Assembly: GCA_026182355.1 (NCBI GenBank) | Contig: JAPFBL010000228.1 | Coordinates: 62,001-126,000 of the forward strand | Direction of reading: 5' to 3' | Origin: Hermatobates lingyangjiaoensis | Lineage: Eukaryota; Arthropoda; Insecta; Hemiptera; Hermatobatidae | Length of the DNA stretch: 64,000 nucleotides | Shown: positions 1 to 10,559 of the stretch, piece by piece | How the letters are laid out: every line of letters starts with the position of its first letter | Numbering within the stretch: the stretch's first letter is position 1 | Notes under the pieces: generated by a model | The model's database searches: none | What the model saw: the letters and a program-made list of their open reading frames with translations, nothing else | Told to the model about the DNA's origin: nothing | Made by a program: the position numbers and the translations under genes

Positions 1-939
1 TTATTAGTATAACTACAGCAGTAATAACATATTTTAAAAACCAATGTGGAACATTCTTGAAACGAAATATTATCCTACAAGAGAACATGGTATTGTTCAT
101 ATTGCAGTAGATTTCTTACATCGTTTACTTGAATTCCTTTACATTGAATATTAATGTAAAATTTTCAAATTTGAAAACAGTAAAATACCCTTTTTTTTTC
201 TCTGAAAACATCTTAAACAGCGAAGAAAATGTTGTTTTAAGGTGATTTGTTAATTAAAGATGTACGATTATTACAGTTTTAATACTAACGAAAGATTTAT
301 ATTTTGATATTATATTTACATTTTGGTTTATAAACAGAATTTTTATACTGGAAATTTTATGGCTTCTTAGTATTTAATAAGATCATTTTCCTTCCCTTTG
401 TCAAATAACATATATACGAATTTTTTTTTAATGAGTGTTATCATTTATCTGCACATTATTATTCCTTTTTACATCTCTTATAAGTCAATAATTATTTTCA
501 TTTTTCCATAGGAAACATCAATTTTATCTCAGTGGATTCGCTCATAAAAATTTCTAAGTCATGTAAACAATGTAAAAAAATACAAAAAATTCGACAAGTA
601 TAGCAGGTGATCTCTTAGTCTAGGAATAAACAAAGAGTTTTTATATCGTTATTGCTCTTTCGTAATTGAAATCTTCATTGATTTTTTTTTTATGAATTGC
701 ATAATTGTTTCTTCCATTTTTTGTCAATTTTCATTATTTTTTAACGAGCCGTTTAGCGTCAAAAAATCATTTTCTGAAAACACAAATCGTACTTGTAACG
801 CCCTTAGCGAAAGTAATTTTAGAAAAAAATATCTCAACTCTTTTCCTGTATTGTTCTATTTATAGGCATAGTTTCATTCTTGTCCGTCAAACAGTATGGC
901 TTGTATCGCTCTCACAGGTTTGAGATTGAATTATAAGTC
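1..939. other. AT-rich region, no gene seen
   Basis: A/T homopolymer runs and stop codons in every frame. The one longer frame (705-923) has no recognisable domain and low-complexity composition, so I treat it as chance. No repeat family recognised. Confidence 0.5.
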
Positions 940-1400
940 AAAATTTGTACATTTTATTGTAAAAAAAAATATTTTCTGTGTTTTAAAATTCTGAATATAT
1001 TTTCGTTTGTTGCATTTGAAACCTCAAGATAATGTCAAAATTTCAAAAACTCTAGGGTTATGCGTTAGGAGAAATAAATGTTTTAAAAAAAACAGTTTTG
1101 GCAATAAAGTGACTTTCCATCATGCATAATTCTTCCCAAACAATAGGGATCTTCGTCTTTATGAGGCCCATTTTTGTGTTAAATATCAACTGATCCATCA
1201 AAGAGTCTGGACCGTTAGCGTGGTAACAAGCAATGCTAACACACTCAACCACCCCACCCACCACCCACCCACCACACACAGACCATGATCGTAAAAAAAC
1301 GTCATAAAACGACTTTCTGGACCAAAACATGTAATTCCGTCAAAATCTCGAGATCGAATTTTTTCACGATCACTATACTTTACTTATAGTAAAGTAAAAA
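940..1400 (+). repeat. Dispersed repeat R1, copy 1
   Basis: This block aligns by eye with 42215-42690. Shared landmarks are a poly-A/T start, the words CATCATGCATAATT and GACCCATTTTTGTGT-like, a C/A-rich CACCC or CACACA tract, AACATGTAATTCCGTCAAAA, and a final ACTATACTTT near TTAT. A 3' fragment also sits inside a PLE-A arm at about 36489-36566. I do not recognise the class. No terminal inverted repeats or coding capacity were seen. A short non-autonomous element or the 3' end of a retroelement are both possible. Confidence 0.6.
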
Positions 1401-1527
1401 GAGAGTGTGATCAAGCATGCTGAAAACACAAAGGCGGCAGGTAACGACAGTGCTGCCACGCGCCCGGTCTTGAAGTAATAAACACATCATATTGTCATAT
1501 TGTTACCACTGAGGTTAATATGATCTC

Positions 1528-1695
1528 TACTAGAAATAGGGAAAACCGTCATACCTCGTAAGATGTTCTTGGAGTTGTTACAGCGCTTTCCAACGTTGTC
1601 CATCTTCGATCGCAACTGAGTTGACAACGTCCGAAAGCGCTCCAACGACTCCAAGAACATCTTACGAGCTACAATGGCTTTCCCTTCTTCTAATA
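1528..1695. repeat. Long foldback hairpin (about 70-bp arms)
   Basis: The inner arms 1555-1600 and 1623-1668 are reverse complements at about 41 of 46 positions, separated by a 22-nt loop. Pairing continues outward more weakly to about 1528 and 1695 (GGGAAA on both sides). The arms are richer in GC than the surroundings and contain AGCGCTTTC. No hammerhead core, coding sequence or target duplication was found. A foldback transposon or a long structured RNA precursor would both fit; the sequence does not decide. Confidence 0.75.
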
Positions 1696-1699
1696 TAAA

Positions 1700-2345
1700 T
1701 TAAATAATACAGTTGAGAAGATGTAAACAGGAACTTAAAATAAGCAGCACAAGTTGGGCGGATTTGAATTGAATCAAAAGATAATTGGAGAGAAATAAAT
1801 AAATGGAATACCATATTTCTGTTTAAAAAAGAATATGAAACGATTTATTTTTTTTAAAATCTAAAACTAAGTTAAGGATTAGAATTTAACTGAGTTCAGA
1901 ATGAAAACTAAGTTAATCTAATTCCATATTTAATTTAGAATTTGCCAGACTTGATGTGATATGACATACATCCTATTTTACAGAACGGGATATAAAACTT
2001 ATCTTATTTTATAAATATAATAAGAAACAACGTGTTTAAAATCAAATATCAGATACAAAGCGTTTTACAAATTGAATATGGAACCTATCAGAAAAGATAG
2101 ATAAGATATATCATTTTATAAAAAGTATATGCGGGCATACCATGTTTTGTATAAATGGATATCCAACTTTTTTAGAAAAAACAACCTCTAAGTAGTTATC
2201 ACCGTGTCTATGAATTCAACACAATAACTTTGGGGAACACTTTGTTTTTAATATTTAACAAAACATATAAAATTTGAAATTTTTGTGATGTTTCAGGAAG
2301 GTCAGAAGTTTAAAATTGATGCCAGGGTAACACTTTCTACCGAAG
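1700..2345. other. AT-rich region, no gene seen
   Basis: No domain, repeat family or structured RNA recognised. It ends at a (TA)n array of about 37 bp at 2348-2384. Confidence 0.4.
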
Positions 2346-2384
2346 ACCATATATATATATATTATATATATATATATATATATA

Positions 2385-2700
2385 TTTCACTGATAAAACG
2401 AAATACGATCCAAACTGGACACAATACGAGTTCGAGATTAACAAAGAGCAACACACAAAGTAGGGAAACACACTTACAGACTCAAATTTTCGGGTAATCC
2501 GTCTTCAGGAGAAAAGAGAATGGGAGACCAAGCACGTTGTAGGCGCAACGGCAAGTAACCGTTACGGGTTAATGTACATAAAGAAACATAGAGAAATTAA
2601 AAACACAAACTTATAGTGTCTAATTTTTGGTTGAACCGTCTTCAGGAGAGATAAAGAAGGGAAACCAAGCGCACTGGTACAGAGACGGTTGGAGTCTCTC
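2385..2700 (-). mobile_element. PLE-B 3' ends, two in tandem
   Basis: Two related minus-strand PLE-B tails lie head to tail next to a (TA)n array. Each has a hammerhead-like motif: 2484-2508 (core CTGAAGA, then GAAAATTT) and 2621-2645 (core CTGAAGA, but GAAA changed to AAAA). Both are flanked by the family tail words TTTCTCTATGTTTCT and AGTGTGTT when read on the minus strand. The two copies differ in helix II, so they are two subfamilies rather than a fresh duplication. Confidence 0.7.
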
Positions 2701-2764
2701 CAAAATTACAAAAATTAATTCTATCACAAAAATTAAAGTATTTACCTTACATCTTCTCCTTCTC

Positions 2765-3475
2765 TCTCTTTCTCTTGTAAAATTCTCAAAAAATTGAAAT
2801 GGAAAATAAAGAATTCCTCCGGTTTAAAAAGTCAAATATGACAGAAACCCTGACCTCATAGAGTTCTCGAAGACTATTCAGTTTCAGTAAAATTGACTAA
2901 AATTAAAGTAGATTTCTTTAATATTGGAATACAGTATAAATCGACTTACGAATTTGATTCGTTCAGGAATCGACTTCTTATATACAAATGGTCGTATGTA
3001 TAGACTGATTTTCTAATAAGAACACATTATAACTCGCTTAAGCTGTTCCACGATAAATGGAAAAACCTACGATAACCCTTTATAAACATGGGTATAAATA
3101 AGAATTACACCCATAGTATATAAAAAGATATCAATTAAATTTGACGAATTTAAAACAAATAAATTAGAAATAAAGCATAGCAGAGCTCCCTATTTCTGAG
3201 AGTGGTGAATAAAGGTCGGAGGGGACGGAGGGTGTGGAGGATACGATGGGATGTGAAGCGTACGTAACTTACACTCTAATTTACGTAACTCAGCTTATTT
3301 ATTTTTCTCAAATTAAATTTTATGCTTCCTTTAACGGTAAAACAAAACCTAGCTTACTACGCTTGTACAGAGAGAGAGAATTTGTTTTTATTTTTTTTTT
3401 TGCTTTTCTTTCTAATTTTCACCTTTACTTTTTTCTCTTTCACTCATTTCGTTAAGATCACTATGCGATGTTTCA
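2765..3475. other. Region without recognised gene
   Basis: Short frames at 3234-3455 and 3322-3603 run through a T-rich tract and then into a SINE, with no domain. No other structure recognised. Confidence 0.4.
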
Positions 3476-3479
3476 TCGT

Positions 3480-3700
3480 GGTTGTATCTCAAGCAAATCT
3501 CAGTGGTTACCGTACTCGCCTCTGGGTTGGTAGTCCGGAGTTCAATCGCCACCTGACCCTCGATTATCGTCCCTCAAAGAGGATGCTAAATCGTCGGTCC
3601 TGATCCTGTACGATGCCAGGTACTCGTTAAAGATCCCTACATGAAATGCACTTGAGTTAGGCAAAATTTAGGACTCCCAATGTAGAAACTGTAGAATCAC
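3480..3700 (+). mobile_element. tRNA-derived SINE
   Basis: Plus-strand copy of the window's main SINE. A degenerate tRNA-like head carries an A-box-like CAGTGGTTACCG and a B-box-like GGAGTTCAATCGCC. The family body follows: CGTCCCTC, GTCGGTCC, CAGGTACTCGTTAAAGATCC, TTGAGTTAGGCAAAATTTAG and ACTCCCAATGTAGAA. Pol III transcription is inferred from the boxes. The partner LINE is unknown. Confidence 0.75.
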
Positions 3701-3989
3701 CGATCACACAAAAAACCGGTAAACGGCTGACGTTATCACCCTCTAGGGGGTCGGTTTAAATAATAATAATAATAATATATATATATTCTGGAATTACATA
3801 AACGTTGCTAAGCGGTAATTTATGAACTATACTTTTACATTACATATAGACAATTCGTATTTTTGGCTCTACTTTCAGCCATTTTAATGGGAAGTACTAT
3901 CTTTGTGTACGATACTACTGGACCAAATCAGCACTATTAAATTAACGTTAATTACTTGTGCAGTCTGTTATAGTGTTGCATTTACTCAA

Positions 3990-4170
3990 GATAGGGAATT
4001 TCAAAAACTACGTCTCCACATAAACGAGTTCATGTTAAAACTAACAATGCGTTTCGAACACTTACTGTTCCATCTTCAGGTTATATCTGCACTGTTAAGG
4101 GTGTTAACATGTTCGAAAGGAGTTGTTATTTTCAGCATAAAATTCATTTGTGTGGAAAGGTAATTTTTTA
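3990..4170 (-). mobile_element. PLE-G 3' end
   Basis: Minus-strand fragment with a hammerhead-like motif at 4046-4080. The core is CTGAAGA, helix II pairs GAACA with TGTTC, and GAAACGCATT follows (the family form is GAAACGCGTT, one change). Family tail words (GTGGAGAC-like) flank it. 5'-truncated, with no coding sequence. Confidence 0.6.
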
Positions 4171-4773
4171 AATTCTCCATCATTCATTTAACATATTGAG
4201 AGAGCTTTCATGGATGACTTTGAAGAATAGTCTAGGTCTAAATTTGTAAAAGTTATAAGCAATAAAATATACGAAAAACAAACAGCAAATATTCTGTTTA
4301 AAATCTATTAATGACAATTTCAAAACACAGAATTGTTGACAAATTTATTTTTTATTATTATTTTTCGACATACTTTCCTCTATGACGTCATCTAAGGTAT
4401 CAAAATCGCAAAAAAAGTGTAAAAATTGTCATTTGCCTACTGTTTACGTTTTAATATGATCACGAACCTGACCTGTTGTAACCTACTTGTTTTTGAACAT
4501 ACAATTAAACAGTACACAGTTGTGGAATTAGTTAAAGAAATTGGTAATTTTCTTGACTCATTTCATGATAATATAATCTGGTTATTTAGCATGTAATACA
4601 CAGTAGAACATGCTGGAATAAAATAAAAAAAAATCTGGTTTTTTATCCATTAACAGTTTTCTTATGTAGAATTTTATATATGTGTACAAATATCACAAAA
4701 AAATAGTTTTGGAAATGTTTGTGCTTTGATCCATACAGACGAAGAAACAGACAGATTGTATTAGAAGTGTTAC

Positions 4774-4912
4774 CGTACCTGAAAGCAGCAAGCACGTGAC
4801 CGTAGACTCTTCTATCCTTGACATAGTCAGGGTCTATGAGCACGACTCCGTCTATGGGGTCCACGTGGGATATGTGATCCACAAAGTCTCTTTTTCCCAG
4901 GTACACAGTGAT
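4774..4912 (-). CDS. Arrestin, one internal exon (arrestin N domain)
   Basis: The minus-strand exon encodes about 46 residues that match the N-terminal arrestin fold: [14 protein letters not shown], then [18 protein letters not shown], then AAFRYG. Arrestins bind phosphorylated, activated GPCRs at the plasma membrane, block G-protein coupling and promote endocytosis. The wording is closer to beta-arrestin/Kurtz than to insect visual arrestins, which is inference. The acceptor is a TTTCAG ending at 4913, giving a phase-0 start that corresponds to the position after the conserved NGK of arrestins. The donor is either TACG|GTAAC (exon end 4774, phase 1, preferred because it keeps FRYG) or CAG|GTACGG (exon end 4779). 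The first exon and the downstream exons are not visible in the window. The intact frame among transposon debris suggests a real, constrained exon in a gene with large introns. Confidence 0.85.
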
Positions 4913-5026
4913 CTGAAACAAGCAAGATTCCTTTTAAATACAGTCAAAGAGAGATACTTGAAAATATTAACATAGACAGCAATTTAAACATACTCGTAAA
5001 GACATCGATTTTATTAATCTATATAT

Positions 5027-5239
5027 CAATGATCAAACCACAATAAGAAATGGGAAAACAAGACTAAGATCTTTCAACCGTAACAAGCGATCTTCGTCAG
5101 AGCCAAAAACCCAACTGAAACACTAGATGCAGAAAACATCTGGTGAGGGGTTGAGAAGAGTGGGAGGGAAGAGTGGTATTTTATAAGGGTGAAAGCGCAG
5201 GAAAGGACTAATGTCCAGAAAGGGATGTTTGGGGGTTAT
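5027..5239 (-). mobile_element. PLE-A short insertion with 13-bp target duplication
   Basis: A 213-bp minus-strand PLE-A end flanked by identical TTAATCTATATAT at 5014-5026 and 5240-5252. The hammerhead-like motif is at 5066-5100: core CTGACGA, helix II, GAA, palindrome AGATCT, then T. GACT before the core is the family helix I strand, here changed to GGCT, and AGTC follows the cleavage position. About 130 bp upstream of the motif (sense) is retained. No coding sequence. Confidence 0.75.
5066..5100 (-). ncRNA. Hammerhead-like motif, family A
   Basis: CTGACGA + A + helix II (GATCG/CGGTT, wobble-containing) + GAA + AGATCT + T. The cleavage position is inferred after that T, with AGTC pairing back as helix I. 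PLEs are known to carry minimal hammerhead motifs of this type; activity is not shown here. Confidence 0.65.
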
Positions 5240-5369
5240 TTAATCTATATATATAAAAGTTCGTGAGTTTGTTTGTTAATCCATTTTCCGTGGAGATAGA
5301 GACCTGAAATCATTATAATATTTACTTTGGTTTTGATTGGCTTTGCTGTAGTTGTATTCCATAATAACA

Positions 5370-5480
5370 AATCGTATTAGGGGGTCAGGGTAGTCCAGTG
5401 CAGTGGCTTGCATAGTCACCTAGATTTTCTACAATATTATTTAATTATATTTCTCATTAGGGGGTCAGGGTAGCCTATAA
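5370..5480 (+). repeat. Two short SINE-head fragments
   Basis: ATTAGGGGGTCAGGGTAG occurs at about 5377 and again at about 5457. Each resembles the start of the window's tRNA-derived SINE and is then truncated. The duplication suggests a local copy event. Confidence 0.45.
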
Positions 5481-5924
5481 TGTATAATAAACTATTACAG
5501 TAGAGGTTAAAAATGAATAATTTTAGAAACAAACTTGAACACATCTGTCAGATAAAATACGAAGGTTCTAAGGTAATATGTATTATAAAGACACATTCCT
5601 TTTATTAATGCTATTTTATGTTGAGTAAATAAATTGAATATTTCAATTAACAAATTTTGTTTGTTTTAAACATATTTGATTGTGTATATAACTTGAATTG
5701 ATGTTTTATTTATTTATGTCATAAAATATATGATTTTTTTTGCTAAATATACTTACTGTGTATATATCTTGAATCATGTTAAGAATGCTATATCAAAAGC
5801 TTGAGCCATATAAGAATCTGTTTCTGTGCCTTAATAACAAGAAACAATAATTAAAATTATCGCTGTCAAACATGTTCAGTGAATTTATTTCAATAACTAT
5901 TGCTATAATTTCTGAATGACACAA

Positions 5925-6145
5925 AGGGTCACGGGTAGTCTAGTGATATCAATAGAATTGTTCAAGAAATCAGGGTCGTTTGATTTTAGGTTTGCTTGGT
6001 TATAAACCTTGTGCATGACGATCCTCGAAGAGGGTACAAATCTGTACGGTCCTTAGCTGTAGGACTTCAAGTACTCGTTAAAGATCCTTGCTTTAATGAA
6101 CTCGAGAGAGGAAAAGTTTAAGCTCCTGAAGCCAACCCAGTAATG
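5925..6145 (+). mobile_element. tRNA-derived SINE, diverged
   Basis: Starts with GGGTCACGGGTAGTCTAGTG and ends with AAGTACTCGTTAAAGATCC followed by the diverged AAAAGTTTAAGCTCCTGA tail. The B box is poorly kept. Older copy than the one at 54845. Confidence 0.55.
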
Positions 6146-6552
6146 TACATCACATCAATTATAAAAAGGAATGCTACATAAAAACTGCACCATTACTTTC
6201 CATCTCTGGAACAGCACTAAAAGTGTGAAAGTTTAAAGCCTGGAAACAAACATTTTCCCATATTTATGTCGGTTTCCATTTGATGTGTCCAAGACACTCG
6301 GTATGTTTAAAGTCTTTGCTGCTATCCAAAACGCTTAAACCATTCAGAAAACCCATGTTTTACCCACACCAGAATCACTCGAGTGACTTCTCCAGCTGAA
6401 GTGACGAAATAAAGCCAGAGCAGAGCCAAAACTCAAAGATGTAAATTAATTATTAAACAACAAAAGAACAAAAATATGCATACCGTTGAAAGTTGCTTTT
6501 GAATGGAATATTAAATATTATTTTTCAACACGAATTGAAATATATATATATA

Positions 6553-6664
6553 TATTCTAGTAACTCACCACACATCATAGGAGATAATCTCTCTGGGGCC
6601 TTTCGTGATCACCGTCTTCAGGCCTCAGAGCGATTATCATTTGTGATGAGTTATTAGAATATTT
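6553..6664 (-). ncRNA. Hammerhead-like cassette with about 40-bp helix I
   Basis: On the minus strand, 6595-6621 reads CTGAAGA + CG + GTG-AT-CAC + GAA + AGGCC-C. The flanks pair at once: CTCTG before the core with CAGAG after it. Pairing then continues outward through most of 6622-6664 against 6553-6594 (for example TAACTCA with TGAGTTA), giving an almost complete long helix I capped by the ribozyme core. A (TA)n array abuts the left side. This is the most complete hammerhead-like fold in the window. Confidence 0.7.
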
Positions 6665-7300
6665 ATAGCACGTGTTATTGTGACAATGTTGTATATATAT
6701 ATATACAATGTTTCTCATTGTTTTAAACAATTACGATTGTTATTTATCCCAGTAAAATCGCTAAATTGCACTATTCATATAGAGTAATTGTCTCTTTGTA
6801 TTAACATGGAATCCCTCTCGATTAATGGAACACTTAAGATGCCGTTATCCGCTATTCCTCTCCAATTTCACAACCAATTCGATGCTTGTGGATTCTATTA
6901 CTTCCTTCAACAGACTCAAATATCCTTTACAATAATGCTACTTTACGTAATTCTCACCTTTCCAAATTCCATTCGATCATTAAACATTTGTTAAGTCTAT
7001 ATTTTTAAACTTTTCACAGAAATATCAACCAATAACTTTTTACTACTGAGAAGCATCTCCCACTCATAACACAGGCTTAGAAGCATCCGAAATCAATAAA
7101 TCATTTAGAATGAATTCCTATGTCTGAACAAATACCGAGTTGTCCGAAATATCTTGACCTTTTTTTATAAATTGAAAGATGTGTTTCTTCTTGTAAACAG
7201 CCATGTTCCAATGTACATTTTGGTAAATATCCCTGGTAAGGCTTCCTACATTCCTCCAACCCCCCCCCCCCTCCACCATTGAACAGGAGGTTCTAATTTA
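6665..7300. other. Region without recognised gene
   Basis: Short (TA)n at about 6696 and a poly-C run near 7260. The frame 6788-6994 shows no recognisable domain. No other structure seen. Confidence 0.4.
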
Positions 7301-7400
7301 ACGAAAATTATAGATAGTAAGTGTGTTTGTTTACCATGTGTGTCAATTTTCTCCGTATTGAAACTTTATATGTATATATAATATATATATATATATATGC
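7300..7400 (+). mobile_element. PLE-B-like tail, copy 1
   Basis: AGTAAGTGTGTTTG, a CTCCGTATTGAAACTTTATA ending and an adjoining (TA)n array match the tail of the B-group elements. The same roughly 90-bp stretch recurs at 8498-8600. The hammerhead core is missing. Confidence 0.5.
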
Positions 7401-7655
7401 CTTGCTTATTTTTGATCTGTCACAAAAATATTTTATTTTTTTTTATAAAAAAATATTATTTTTTTAAAACACAAATTGGTTCTTGTTTCAGTATGCTGTC
7501 ATGTTTTATTAAGGTACAGGATTAGCTAAGTCATGTTTCATACTCATTCTCTTGTTAAAAACCTCAATAGTGCAATTCAACAATTTCAAATAATTTACTC
7601 TGTGAACTTCTTAAAGCTTAAAGCTCTCAGGTATGTATATTTTTTTAGATGTATA

Positions 7656-7740
7656 CTTGAAGAAGAACCCTAAGTGTTCGAAACACGTTGTTAGTTTTCA
7701 TATTTAACTTGTTTTTATTGAATAAATTATCAGACTTCAT
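7656..7740 (+). mobile_element. PLE-G-like 3' end
   Basis: Hammerhead-like motif 7656-7690: a CTTGAAGA-type core, then GAAC with GTTC as helix II, then GAAACACGTT (the family form is GAAACGCGTT). Followed by about 45 bp of tail. Core altered from CTGAAGA. Confidence 0.5.
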
Positions 7741-7768
7741 CTAAGGCATCTGCCAGACTCGTAGCAAG

Positions 7769-7790
7769 GCGGGGGGGGGGGGGGGGGGTC
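7769..7790. repeat. Poly-G run
   Basis: About 19 consecutive G within GGCG...GGTCCGCC. Similar poly-G or poly-C runs occur at 10925, 19920 and 52663, usually inside transposon fragments. Length is unreliable in sequencing. Confidence 0.7.
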
Positions 7791-7924
7791 CGCCTCTCCC
7801 GAGCGGCACATTTTGTGAGCGTAAACATAAAAAATGAAAAAAAAAATTAAACTAATAAAGAGCTAACTTGTTCCAATCATAACATTTTTGAAGTGAAAGA
7901 AATTAACTAAATTTCTTCAAAGAA

Positions 7925-8090
7925 AACACATATTGACGACTATATTTCAACTGAGTCGTCATCAGTTAGGAATATGTGCGTCATAAGGAAGATACACGAG
8001 GACTGAAATCAGTCTCACTCAAGAGGCACTAAAACAGAACAGTGAACATGTAGAGGGAAAGGAGACAAAGATAAATAAAATAAGTAAATA
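7925..8090 (-). mobile_element. PLE-C 3' end
   Basis: Minus-strand hammerhead-like motif 7938-7965 reads CTGATGA + C + GAC-TCA-GTT + GAA + AT...GTC. A nine-pair helix I can form: GCACATATT upstream with AATATGTGT downstream, one pair a wobble. The rest is non-coding, 5'-truncated family sequence. Confidence 0.65.
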
Positions 8091-8497
8091 AATACAGAAG
8101 AATAAAGATAAACCTTTTACAAATATGCAAATATTAATAAAAAAAAAAAGAAGTATACATGAAAAATAAATAAGTAAACAAAACTGTTTATAAAGACTCC
8201 ATAAATAATAATAAAGACTAATTAACGATTGAGGTTAAGCCCTAGAGCAGATCTATCTACCAGAAGTAAAATAAGAACTTGTTCTGAAGCTCCCAAAGTG
8301 ATATCGGGATTGGGATCAGAAATCTGCATAAGAACTGTCATTGAACTGAGTCCGTGAGAACTGACGTGAAAGGTAACGGGAAGGTCTCAGCGCTTACCAT
8401 AAGACCTGTCATTATTCAGTCGCATGCTTAGTTCAAAGTAAAAAAGCATTACATTGTAATACATTACAGCGTAATCAATAAACACAGTTACAAGAAG

Positions 8498-8600
8498 ACA
8501 GGAGGTTCTAATTTAACGAAATTATAGATAGTAAGTGTGTTTGTTTACCATGTGTGTCAATTTTCTTCGTATTAAAACTTTATATATATATGCCTTGCTT
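8498..8600 (+). mobile_element. PLE-B-like tail, copy 2
   Basis: Near-identical to 7300-7400 (AGGAGGTTCTAATTTAACG shared start), again ending at a short (TA)n. Confidence 0.5.
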
Positions 8601-8650
8601 ATTTTTAATCTAGTCTTTTTTTTAAAACACAATTGCAAAAAACTAATGTA

Positions 8651-8934
8651 GTGTACAGTTACAACTGCACCTTAGGAGACTGTGAGCTTGCTACATCGGT
8701 TCTACGACCACGACACTTTCACGCCGGCTTACAATGCACCTAGCTGCTGGAGCACCTAAAATCCACACATCAAACATCCATAATATCAAATTAAGCCGAA
8801 TAACATTAACTGCAAATATTGAAGTGTTATATCAAGAAAATGACTACAGGAGGCTACACATAGTAGAATCTCTATGTATAAAGAGAAGAAGCCGGACCTC
8901 AACGATCAAGCCACCTGCTTTACAAGAATTTTAA
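8651..8934 (+). pseudogene. PLE-L GIY-YIG endonuclease fragment
   Basis: The translation gives a cysteine-containing CTLGDCELA just before the domain, then YIGSTTTTLSRRLTMHLAAG and a C-terminal stretch containing LHIVESLCIK. This matches the GIY-YIG endonuclease that follows the reverse transcriptase in EN-containing PLEs and nicks target DNA for retrotransposition. A one-base shift separates CELA from YIG (about 8690), so the fragment is broken. The 5' part of the element, including the reverse transcriptase, is absent. The stop at 8932-8934 is followed 230 bp later by a hammerhead-like motif in the same sense, as in the other PLE remnants here. Confidence 0.8.
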
Positions 8935-9166
8935 AATTACACACTTGACTAGAATCAGAAGTATACAAGAGAAGTTAGGAAATGTAAGTAAGGTAGTGTA
9001 ATTAAAGCAGTGTGAAGGAAGCCTGTTAAAGTCAAGGATATGTTGACATGGTACATAGTGAAAGAATTCAATGTGAGCTTTACGTATATTAACAGTTTAG
9101 TTAGTGTTTAATAATTGTTTTTGATTTTTTTGATAATATTAAAAAAAATGTTATAGTAATAATTAT

Positions 9167-9200
9167 CCTTGAAAGTGATCAGAATTGATCACGAAATGTC
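9167..9200 (+). ncRNA. Hammerhead-like motif, family L
   Basis: CTTGAAA (altered core), a seven-pair helix II (GTGATCA with TGATCAC, loop GAAT), then GAA + ATGT + C. The core lacks the canonical CTGANGA, so activity is doubtful, but position and pairing match a PLE 3' motif. Confidence 0.5.
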
Positions 9201-9392
9201 GAAATGTGTGTAAGTAACCTAAATAATAAAACATTCAGTGAATTGGTGTACATTTTACCTAAAAGATTGAAGAATAATATTAGGATATTATTAATAGATA
9301 TTATTAAGGACTAAATTAAAAATAAGCAAGGCATTTAATGAAACATATATATATATTGAGTTAGCTTCAGCTACTCAAAGGGACTACTTCTG

Positions 9393-9470
9393 CCCGATAA
9401 CGACGACTGTCGAAATATCGTTGTGAGTCTTTTGTGTGTGTCTTTAACTGTTTTTCTCTTTCCTGTGTGA
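9393..9470 (+). mobile_element. PLE-C-like 3' end
   Basis: CCGATAA (altered core), GAC/GTC helix II, then GAA + ATAT + C, then a tail containing GTGAGTCTTTTGTGTGTG that runs into (TA)n. Confidence 0.5.
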
Positions 9471-9484
9471 ACTATATATATATA

Positions 9485-9600
9485 AAGATTTCACATAAAC
9501 ACGTGAAACAACAATCAATGATCAAACCACAATAAGAAATGGGAACACAAGACTAAGACCTTTCAACCGTAACAAGCGGTCTTCGTCAGAGTAAAAACCC
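9485..9600 (-). mobile_element. PLE-A 3' end between TA arrays
   Basis: Minus-strand PLE-A with its terminal TTTCACGTGTTTATGTGAAA hairpin next to (TA)n on one side. The hammerhead-like motif is at 9555-9589 (AGATCT changed to AGGTCT). A longer (TA)n, about 35 bp, starts near 9617. Confidence 0.7.
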
Positions 9601-10254
9601 AACTGATTAGTATATTATACTAATATATATATATATATATATATATATACTTTGAAAGCTTTGAGAAACACAAGTGAAAAACAGATACTAGGACTCACAT
9701 TCAATACCGAAGCGCGTAGAAGCGCCAGGTCACAGAAAGAGTGCTTGCTGAGGTACTCCTCTTTCTTGTTCAGAATATAAATCTTTGCAATATATACATA
9801 ATCACATTAAATGTGGAATTTTCTGAATAAATACATTTAAAGCATATTTTTTGTTTCATCTTAGCAATGTTATGATGAATTTTGCGTTGTTTGCGATGAA
9901 ATGATATCGTAAGTGGTAGATAATAAAATCAAAGGTAGGAATACTATAGTTTATATAGTACCACCAAAATATTTATTTTGAAAATTAATCCATTAAATGA
10001 TCTGATCTTAATACTGGTAAATCACAATAAATCCTTTTGTGTTGTCCAAACTCTTATTAGCTTAGTTTAAAATCAAAAGTTTATTTTAGTTGTTTAATAT
10101 CTGAAACATATCCTTATCAAAGAACCTATTGTGACCAGTTAACGACTAATGTCATTAGAGCCTTCCTCTTGGATATTTTAGAGGAATAAATAACTCTACT
10201 GTCTTATTATTTCAACTATATTTTATACTTCTACATTTTCTTAAGTTCAATAGT

Positions 10255-10480
10255 AGTATTTGTATCTTCTCTTCTTTTTTCTTCACCTAGTTAATGTTTA
10301 TAGTTCAACAACTTTTTTTCTTTTAAATTTCTTCCTCTCAACTATTTTTCATTGGTATATTCATCATTTTTTCCTTTTCTTCCTTATTATTATCTCAATA
10401 TCTTTCTTTCTATCGTTCTTCTTTTTTTATTCTTCTTTTTAATTTTCTCTCTTTACTTTTCTCCTTCGTCTCTTCTTCAC
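10255..10480 (+). repeat. Pyrimidine-rich low-complexity tract
   Basis: T/C-rich for about 220 bp. The open frame here (10260-10442) is almost all F, L, S and I and is a composition artefact. Confidence 0.6.
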
Positions 10481-10559
10481 AGATAGATTCAACTTGTTTG
10501 ATATACCTCGAATATCACCAGAACGCACATAAAATATATGACCTTTCTCAACTTGCTGT

